Part shown: one piece after another, positions 4,397 through 7,881 of the stretch
Layout: every line of letters begins with the position of its first letter
Position numbering within the stretch: position 1 is the first letter of the stretch
From: Candidatus Aenigmatarchaeota archaeon
Lineage (GTDB): Archaea; Aenigmatarchaeota; Aenigmatarchaeia; GW2011-AR5
NCBI GenBank assembly: GCA_016198625.1
Contig: JACQIH010000036.1
Location: 1-7,881, forward strand
Direction: 5' to 3'
DNA: 7,881 nucleotides
The notes under the pieces: generated by a model
What the model was told of the DNA's origin: nothing
What the model saw: the letters and a program-made list of their open reading frames with translations, nothing else
The model's database searches: none
Program-made: the position numbers and the translations under genes

Positions 4397-6176
4397 AGTT
4401 ATCACTTGCGCTTTTTACATGAACCGTCTTCTTTTCATCGTCCTCGAAAATCTTCTTTACCGCCTCGTATATCTGCTCGGGCGAGAAGGGCCTGCCGTCG
4501 TACTTCAGCAGCTTATGCTGCGTCTCGAGCCCCGTGTGCTCCTTTATCAGGCTGCCGAGCTGCGACGTCTTGTTGTTCTCTATGATGAGCGTCCTCCTTG
4601 AGAGCCTGAGGGCCTGCTCGACCTGCTCCGAAGGGAACGGGCTCATGTATACAACCTGAAGGAAGCTCGCGAAAATATTGTCCTGCTCGAGCATCCTTAT
4701 CGCGTCCAGGATAGGGCCCTTTGTCGAGCCCCATGAAACTATGGTTATGTCGGAGTAGCCGTTGCCGATTATCGGCGGGTTTTTGATTTCTTTCTTCAGG
4801 TTCTCAAACTTCCTGAAGCGCTTGTCGTGCATCGCAATCCTGTTCTCCTCTTCCTCGCGCTCGAACCCGTGCTCGTCGTGCTCGTAGCTCGAGGCGGTGT
4901 GCTCCCCCCCTTTCTGCCCCGGGATGCTCCTCGGGGAGACGCCGCTCTCGGTTACCTTGAAGCGCCTGAACTCCTCGGTCTGCTGCAGCTCCTCGTCGCT
5001 GAGAAGAAGGCCCCTGTCAATCACGGCGTCGTTGCTGAACTTCTCCGCGCTGATGAAGCTCTCGCCAAGGTATTTATCAGTCAGGACAACGACGGGGATC
5101 TGATATTTCTCGGCAAGGTTGAACGCCTCGATGGTATTGTAATAGCACTGCTCCATGTCGCCGGGAGCGATAACAACGCGCGGGAACTCGTCCGTGCTCG
5201 CGTGGAGGACAAATCGCAGGTCCCCCTGCCCAGAGTGAGTTGCCATGCCGGTTGCGGGCCCCGGCCTCTGCGCCTCGACGACGACCAGAGGAACTTCAGC
5301 CTGCGCGGCGAGGCCGAATCCTTCCACCATCAGCGCGAAGCCGCCTCCGGACGTCGCGGTCATCGCGCGCGCGCCCGCGAAAGCGGCGCCCACGGTCATG
5401 TTTATCGCCGCTATCTCGTCCTCGGTGTGCTTCACGACGATATTGTAATTCCTTTCCTGCGCGGCCATGGCGTGAAGTATTGACGACGCGGGCGTCATCG
5501 GGTATGCCGCGAAGAACTTGCATCCTGCTTTCACTGCTCCAGCAGCTATCGCTTCGTTGCCGGAAATAAAAATCCGCTTGCTGTTTTCGACGGCGCGCAG
5601 AACGAATCGGAAGTCGTCCGGGAAATTCTTTTTAACATAATCATATCCCTCCTTCGCCGCAATGATGTTCTTCTCCGCGACGTCCTCGCCTTTCTTCTTC
5701 CCGAAATTGTCGCGGATGACCCCGTTGAATAATTCCAGGTCGAAATCAGCCAGCGCTATTGTAGCGCCCATGGCAACCGTGTTGCGCATTATCATGCCGC
5801 CGCACCGGTTCGCTATGTCAAGGAGCGGCACGGGATAAAGCCTTATCCCCGGATAGCTGCCTTCGGCAAGCTTCAATTCATTGCCGTCGTAGATGATGCC
5901 GCCGCCCTGAAGTATCTTATGGCTGTGTTTGACAACCGAATCCATGTTCAGCGCCACCAGCAGGGAAACGTGCTTGGTGTGGCCGTGTATCTTCCTCTCG
6001 CTCGCGCGCACGTCGAGATGGTTGTGCCCGCCGCGTATCAGCGAGGGATACTCGGCAGTAGCGAAAACGTTCAACCCGCCCCTCATGCACGTCCTTGCGA
6101 ACATGAGGCCGGCGTTGAGAATCCCGTGACCGGCTTCGCCGGCAACCTTCCATGAAAATTCGTTCAAAACGCGCAT
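4383..6176 (-). CDS. korA: 2-oxoacid:ferredoxin oxidoreductase, fused gamma-alpha subunit
   Basis: A 597-residue protein with the gamma domain (about residues 1-190: WKVAGEAGHGILNAGLMFA, then AEYPSLIRGGHNHLDVRAS near 41-59) fused to the alpha domain (about 200-597). The alpha domain shows YPMTPASS (225-232), the family's substrate-binding YPITPSS motif with I to M and P-A changes, then the KHTEDEIAAI segment (249-258, with Glu252), TSGGGF (275-280) and QRPGPATGMATHSGQGDL (303-320). The C-terminal part holds the WGSTKGPILDAI and LIIENNKTSQLG segments of the transketolase-like C-terminal domain. This two-gene, fused layout is common in archaea and some bacteria; no ferredoxin-like delta subunit is nearby. 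Start ATG 6176 is supported by a TATA element at leaderless distance. Together with korB it forms the cytoplasmic enzyme linking 2-oxoacids, CoA and ferredoxin. Confidence 0.94.
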   Translation of the reverse strand: MRVLNEFSWKVAGEAGHGILNAGLMFARTCMRGGLNVFATAEYPSLIRGGHNHLDVRASERKIHGHTKHVSLLVALNMDSVVKHSHKILQGGGIIYDGNELKLAEGSYPGIRLYPVPLLDIANRCGGMIMRNTVAMGATIALADFDLELFNGVIRDNFGKKKGEDVAEKNIIAAKEGYDYVKKNFPDDFRFVLRAVENSKRIFISGNEAIAAGAVKAGCKFFAAYPMTPASSILHAMAAQERNYNIVVKHTEDEIAAINMTVGAAFAGARAMTATSGGGFALMVEGFGLAAQAEVPLVVVEAQRPGPATGMATHSGQGDLRFVLHASTDEFPRVVIAPGDMEQCYYNTIEAFNLAEKYQIPVVVLTDKYLGESFISAEKFSNDAVIDRGLLLSDEELQQTEEFRRFKVTESGVSPRSIPGQKGGEHTASSYEHDEHGFEREEEENRIAMHDKRFRKFENLKKEIKNPPIIGNGYSDITIVSWGSTKGPILDAIRMLEQDNIFASFLQVVYMSPFPSEQVEQALRLSRRTLIIENNKTSQLGSLIKEHTGLETQHKLLKYDGRPFSPEQIYEAVKKIFEDDEKKTVHVKSASDNYGKR

Positions 6177-6200
6177 TTTAAAGATATAGCCCCCGAACGT

Positions 6201-6210
6201 TTTAAATAAA
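6201..6210 (-). promoter_or_regulatory. TATA box of the korAB operon (leaderless)
   Basis: On the minus strand TTTATTTAAA is centred about 29 bases before the korA ATG (6176), so transcription should start within a few bases of the start codon. It places hairpin array B upstream of, and outside, the korAB message. Confidence 0.6.
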
Positions 6211-6297
6211 CTCCCGCTTGAGTCTCGTATCTACTGCGAATACCTTAAAACGTATAAACATAATCCACCTACTTTAGTCGATGGTATTTCGGAGAAA

Positions 6298-6351
6298 TAC
6301 AGCAAGAAACGAAGTTTCTTGCGTACAGGAGAAGCTATGCTTCTCCTTGTA
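6298..6351. repeat. Double-hairpin unit, copy 1
   Basis: A 54-base unit with constant segments TACAGCA, TGCGTACA and TTGTA separated by two hairpins whose arms are AGAAAC/GTTTCT (loop GAA) and GGAGAAGC/GCTTCTCC (loop TAT). Its partner copy begins at 6381. Confidence 0.75.
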
Positions 6352-6380
6352 ACACATATTTTATTTGTGGATTATGTTTA

Positions 6381-6433
6381 TACAGCATAAACCAAAGGTT
6401 TATGCGTACATGAGAACGTACGTTCTCATTGTA
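6381..6433. repeat. Double-hairpin unit, copy 2 (covarying arms)
   Basis: A 53-base unit with the same constant segments TACAGCA, TGCGTACA and TTGTA in the same order and spacing as copy 1. The arms here are TAAACC/GGTTTA (loop AAA) and TGAGAAC/GTTCTCA (loop GTAC). Every arm difference from copy 1 is matched by the complementary change on the other side. Confidence 0.75.
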
Positions 6434-6434
6434 C

Positions 6435-6478
6435 TGGAGAATACCATAATACCATTATTTTAAAAATGGTATTCTCCA
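6435..6478. terminator. 13-bp stem-loop after UPF0147 (B7), possible operon 3' end
   Basis: TGGAGAATACCAT (6435-6447) pairs perfectly with 6466-6478. It starts 9 bases after the UPF0147 stop when read on the minus strand, and its loop there contains TTTTTAAAATAA. A second ACCAT (6451-6455) in the loop could swap with the one in the stem. This is a candidate end point for the rpl37ae-UPF0147 operon transcript; lacking a T-run after the stem, it is not a textbook terminator. Confidence 0.4.
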
Positions 6479-6487
6479 TGTATAAAC

Positions 6488-6766
6488 TTATTTCTTGAGG
6501 CTCTCGTTCATTATTTCAAGAAGGGAGACGATGTTCCAGACCTGCGTTCTCGTGTAGGTCGGGATGTTCGTGTCGTTCGAGACCTCGTCCAGGATTGATA
6601 TGGCCGTGTTTATGCGGACCACCGGGTCCTGCTTCTGGTCATTGAGCGATTTCTTCGCTTCGACCATCAGGTTGCGGATGTTGCGCGGGACGCTCCGGTC
6701 GCTGTTTATCTCGTCGAGCAGCTTGTTTATCGGTTCCACGTCCATGAGAATCATATCCGGGTTCAT
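6488..6766 (-). CDS. UPF0147 family protein (archaeal, function unknown)
   Basis: A 92-residue all-helical acidic protein matching the archaeal UPF0147 family: PINKLLDEINSDRSVPRNIRNLMVEAKKSLND (about 13-44) followed by a second helical half DPVVRINTAISILDEVSNDTNIPTYTRTQVWNIVSLLE (47-84). The two halves look alike, each with a VPRN/IPTYTR turn, as expected of this short family. Its molecular role is not known. Start ATG 6766 lies 15 bases after the prefoldin stop, with GGAG upstream. It is the last gene of the minus-strand operon with rpl37ae, rpoP and pfdB, so a link to translation, transcription or folding is suggested by context. Hairpin array B begins just beyond its stop. Confidence 0.88.
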   Translation of the reverse strand: MNPDMILMDVEPINKLLDEINSDRSVPRNIRNLMVEAKKSLNDQKQDPVVRINTAISILDEVSNDTNIPTYTRTQVWNIVSLLEIMNESLKK

Positions 6767-6781
6767 GTTCTGGCTCCGCAG

Positions 6782-7111
6782 CTAACCAGCCTTCTGGAGC
6801 GACTGGAATTTTTCCTGCCCTTCCTTGAGCAGCGATTTGAGCCTGCTCTCCTGCTTCTCGAGCGTCTTAATCTTGAGCTCTATTTCCTCTTTCTGCTCTT
6901 CAAGCTCTTTCCTGACCTTCTCTTTTTCCGACCTGACGAGGACAGGGCCTATCGAGCGGTATATTTCCTGCGTGTCTTCCTTGTTTATCTCTTCCAGGGC
7001 TTTCTCGATCTCCTTGTCCTGCAAAATAAGCGCCTGCTTCTGCATGAGAACGTTCTGCAGCTGCTGGTTCTGCATCTGCAGATGCCCGAGAATCTCTTCC
7101 AGGTTTTCCAT
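6782..7111 (-). CDS. pfdB: Prefoldin, beta subunit
   Basis: A 109-residue protein from ATG 7111, near the usual 110-120 residues. Two long coiled-coil helices rich in Glu, Lys and Gln (about 2-45 and 66-109) flank the central beta hairpin EIYRSIGPVLVRSEKEKVRKEL (about 49-70), the archaeal beta-subunit signature. Prefoldin is a hexameric cytosolic chaperone (two alpha, four beta) that holds unfolded proteins and hands them to the thermosome. A GTG at 7123 would add four residues, but it lies almost on the rpoP stop with no room for a ribosome site, while the ATG is preceded by GGGTG. Third gene of the operon, in the usual archaeal neighbourhood of rpl37ae and rpoP. Confidence 0.92.
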   Translation of the reverse strand: MENLEEILGHLQMQNQQLQNVLMQKQALILQDKEIEKALEEINKEDTQEIYRSIGPVLVRSEKEKVRKELEEQKEEIELKIKTLEKQESRLKSLLKEGQEKFQSLQKAG

Positions 7112-7127
7112 TAGATAAAACACCCAG

Positions 7128-7253
7128 TCATCGCGCTTTGACGCGCTTCCTGAAAACAGGGCGCGCCTTCACGATTATGCGGAAGCCGCAGTAAGGGCAC
7201 CTCACGCGGTCCTCCATCTCGAATTCCTTCCTGCACTTCATGCACACGTACAT
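7128..7253 (-). CDS. rpoP: DNA-directed RNA polymerase subunit P (Rpb12-like)
   Basis: A 41-residue ORF, easily missed because of its size. It encodes a zinc ribbon: YVCMKC (Cys4, Cys7) and RCPYCGFRI (Cys19, Cys22), then the conserved tail VKARPVFRKRVKAR, the archaeal RpoP/eukaryotic Rpb12 signature. It is a structural subunit of archaeal RNA polymerase, helping assembly and promoter opening. ATG 7253 lies 12 bases after the rpl37ae stop; the pfdB start lies 16 bases beyond its own stop, so it sits tightly inside the operon. The usual neighbours rpl37ae and prefoldin beta support the call, but the brix and pcc1 genes often found between rpoP and pfdB are absent here. Confidence 0.93.
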   Translation of the reverse strand: MYVCMKCRKEFEMEDRVRCPYCGFRIIVKARPVFRKRVKAR

Positions 7254-7265
7254 AATTTTCTCAAC

Positions 7266-7448
7266 TCACGCCCTGAACTCATAGCTGCCTGACGCGATTT
7301 TCGCGCCGCATTTCCTGCATTGCCAGATGCCGGGCGACGTGCGCTTCACGGCAACGCGGGAGCATTTGGGGCACTTGTAGCGCTTCGCGGCTTTACGCTT
7401 CGCCGCGGAAACGGCTTCCCTTATCCTCTTCCCGTAGCCCACTGGCAT
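7266..7448 (-). CDS. rpl37ae: 50S ribosomal protein L37Ae
   Basis: From ATG 7448, a 60-residue basic protein with the L37Ae zinc ribbon: YKCPKC (Cys26, Cys29) and GIWQCRKCG (Cys44, Cys47), followed by AKIASGSYEF, a slightly altered form of the usual AGG-Y ending. The N-terminus GYGKRIREAVSAAKRK matches the family's basic helix. It is shorter than many archaeal L37Ae (about 70-90 residues), lacking most of the usual N-terminal leader. A TTG at 7475 would add nine residues that do not resemble the family, so I prefer the ATG. It is the first gene of the rpl37ae-rpoP-pfdB-UPF0147 operon; candidate TATA boxes lie at 7476-7487 and 7498-7506. Confidence 0.92.
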   Translation of the reverse strand: MPVGYGKRIREAVSAAKRKAAKRYKCPKCSRVAVKRTSPGIWQCRKCGAKIASGSYEFRA

Positions 7449-7475
7449 AAATACCGAGCTAAACTTCGATAGCAA

Positions 7476-7506
7476 ATGTTAAATAGCTAAGAGAGGGCTT
7501 TTTAAG
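7476..7506. promoter_or_regulatory. Shared divergent promoter region (rpl37ae operon / ORF 7529)
   Basis: Two AT elements lie in this short divergent gap: TGTTAAATAGC (about 7477-7487) and CTTTTTAAG (7498-7506). Read leftwards, the second gives a start near 7476 and the first a start near 7456, both suitable for rpl37ae (ATG 7448). Read rightwards, the second sits about 26 bases before the ATG at 7529 and the first about 47. Both are nearly symmetric, so either could work in both directions and the two genes may compete for them. Confidence 0.45.
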
Positions 7507-7528
7507 TTTGCGCCGGTTTAGAGTTTTC

Positions 7529-7819
7529 ATGAGCATTCGAGTAAGAAGTCCAGCAGATTTTCTGCCCGAAATAGAACGTATGGTTGGAAATCCGATTAGT
7601 ATATATCGTTTTGCTAATAACAGGAGGATTCCTCCTGACAAATTAGAACCGCGACTTAGAGAACTCTCTGGAGATTTCGGTGTCAGGATTAAAGGAAGAC
7701 CAAAAGCCTTAGGAAACTTGCGTTATGTAAGGTTACCTGACGGGGAATATCATCTTCAATACAGAGGAATAGGCGGCTATCTTGAAGCTGTTTGCACATC
7801 TTCGGAAGATGCTGCATAA
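7529..7819 (+). CDS. Small AT-richer protein of unknown function
   Basis: A 96-residue ORF from ATG 7529 (a TTG at 7508 would add seven residues); the ATG fits a leaderless start from the TATA element at 7498-7506. I do not recognise the family. It begins MSIRVRSPADFLPEIERMVGNPISIYRFANN, has a basic RRIPPDKLEPRLREL helix and a Tyr/Gly-rich segment (LRYVRLPDGEYHLQYRGIGGYLEA), with no membrane segment or metal motif; a small soluble alpha/beta fold is likely. Codon use is unlike its neighbours: third positions are mostly A or T (GAA, AAA, ATA, TTA, AGA, GGA), whereas the flanking operon favours G/C. It also points against the flanking minus-strand genes. Both traits suggest later acquisition. 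Confidence 0.55.
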   Translation: MSIRVRSPADFLPEIERMVGNPISIYRFANNRRIPPDKLEPRLRELSGDFGVRIKGRPKALGNLRYVRLPDGEYHLQYRGIGGYLEAVCTSSEDAA

Positions 7820-7826
7820 TTCGTTC

Positions 7827-7881
7827 TTACTTGAACCTGATAGTCTCCAGGTTCTTCGGGGCCATCGTCTCGACCCTGAAC
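7827..7881 (-). CDS. Unrecognised protein, C-terminal end only
   Basis: The minus strand is open from the window edge to a TAA at 7829-7827, coding a tail that reads FRVETMAPKNLETIRFK. Its G/C-ending codons match the neighbouring operons, and it ends 7 bases from the convergent ORF 7529, so it is very likely the 3' end of a real gene. Seventeen residues are too few to name it; an RNA-processing or translation protein would fit the operon context but nothing visible proves it. Confidence 0.45.
   Translation of the reverse strand, partial: FRVETMAPKNLETIRFK

Larger units (their letters stand above)
6252..6482. repeat. Hairpin array B (seven elements inside and beside a 17-bp inverted repeat)
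   Basis: Outer stem: 6252-6268 pairs perfectly over 17 bp with 6367-6383. Inside it: B1 GTATTTC 6284-6290 / GAAATAC 6294-6300, loop GGA; B2 GCAAGAAAC 6302-6310 / GTTTCTTGC 6314-6322, loop GAA; B3 GGAGAAGC 6328-6335 / GCTTCTCC 6339-6346, loop TAT, foot TACA/TGTA (6324-6327/6348-6351), one bulged T. Beyond it: B5 GCATAAACC 6385-6393 / GGTTTATGC 6397-6405, loop AAA; B6 TGAGAAC 6411-6417 / GTTCTCA 6422-6428, loop GTAC, foot GTACA/TGTAC (6406-6410/6430-6434), one bulged T; B7 13-bp stem 6435-6447/6466-6478, 18-base loop, foot TAC/GTA, one bulged T. A weak CACA/TGTG pairing (B4, 6353-6369) competes with the outer stem. Most short arms are perfectly matched. Confidence 0.85.
6177..6487. other. 311-base gene-free region between korA and UPF0147
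   Basis: No believable protein gene on either strand. It holds the korA promoter (6201-6210), a second AT element CTTAAAA (6244-6250) of unclear role, and hairpin array B (6252-6482), which fills most of it. The array ends 5 bases before the stop codon of UPF0147. Confidence 0.75.

Noticed and set aside
4827..5483. Plus-strand frame of 218 residues opposite korA
   Set aside because: Antisense shadow of a well-conserved enzyme gene; Arg/Leu/Glu-rich composition with no recognisable motif.
6252..6383. tRNA gene, because of the closing stem plus three arms
   Set aside because: No T-loop (TTCGA-type), no D-loop guanines, no 7-bp acceptor geometry; loops are 3 bases, far too short.
6298..6433. 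Integron attC-like recombination sites (AAC..GTT arms and extrahelical bases)
   Set aside because: The stems are too short, the usual R/L box spacing is absent, and no integrase or gene-cassette layout is seen; kept only as a loose analogy.
6252..6482. CRISPR array
   Set aside because: There are no identical direct repeats with uniform unique spacers; each hairpin differs in its arms, and the regularity lies in structure, not sequence.
7073..7084. Palindrome CATCTGCAGATG
   Set aside because: It lies within the pfdB codons for HLQMQ-type sequence and is short enough to be chance.

Overview
The window is archaeal. The evidence is a class I (archaeal) CCA-adding enzyme, RNA polymerase subunit RpoP, ribosomal protein L37Ae, prefoldin beta, an UPF0147 protein, an archaeal-type SepF, and TATA boxes lying about 25 bases ahead of several start codons, as expected for leaderless transcripts. 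Genes are tightly packed, with some overlaps. The lineage cannot be fixed from this piece alone. A small-genome (DPANN-like) archaeon is possible but is only an inference.

Layout. At 1-456 is the 3' end of an unrecognised plus-strand gene, whose last 59 bases overlap a convergent MIP18/DUF59 (SufT-like) iron-sulfur assembly gene (398-688, minus). A divergent TATA-driven cca gene follows (771-2138, plus), then a strong stem-loop over its stop codon, then a small single-EamA-domain membrane protein (2250-2675, plus). Facing it is a minus-strand pair: SepF, the archaeal FtsZ membrane anchor (2836-3171), and a 45-residue single-pass membrane protein (2693-2830) that starts 5 bases after the sepF stop. 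After a 370-base gene-free stretch comes a two-gene 2-oxoacid:ferredoxin oxidoreductase operon (fused gamma-alpha subunit 4383-6176, beta subunit 3542-4396, minus). After a second gene-free stretch (311 bases) comes an information-processing operon on the minus strand: rpl37ae, rpoP, pfdB, UPF0147 (7448 down to 6488). A small AT-richer plus-strand ORF of unknown function (7529-7819) sits between that operon's promoter and the 3' end of another minus-strand gene cut by the window edge.

The most unusual content is not protein. The two gene-free stretches, one on each side of the oxidoreductase operon, contain chains of short hairpins of one recognisable design: a purine-rich 5' arm, a 3-4 base loop (commonly GAA or AAA) closed by a C-G pair, and in most a short clamp at the foot set off by a small bulge. 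In the 6252-6482 array a 17-bp perfect inverted repeat encloses three of the hairpins. Two adjacent 53-54 base units also share constant segments while their stem arms differ in a compensatory way on both sides. Such covariation indicates selection for, or copying of, structure rather than sequence. I do not recognise this family. It could be a mobile hairpin element acting as single-stranded DNA, a structured RNA, or a terminator/processing region. A related hairpin lies in the putative sepF 5' leader, and a larger bistable stem-loop lies just upstream of the sepF promoter.
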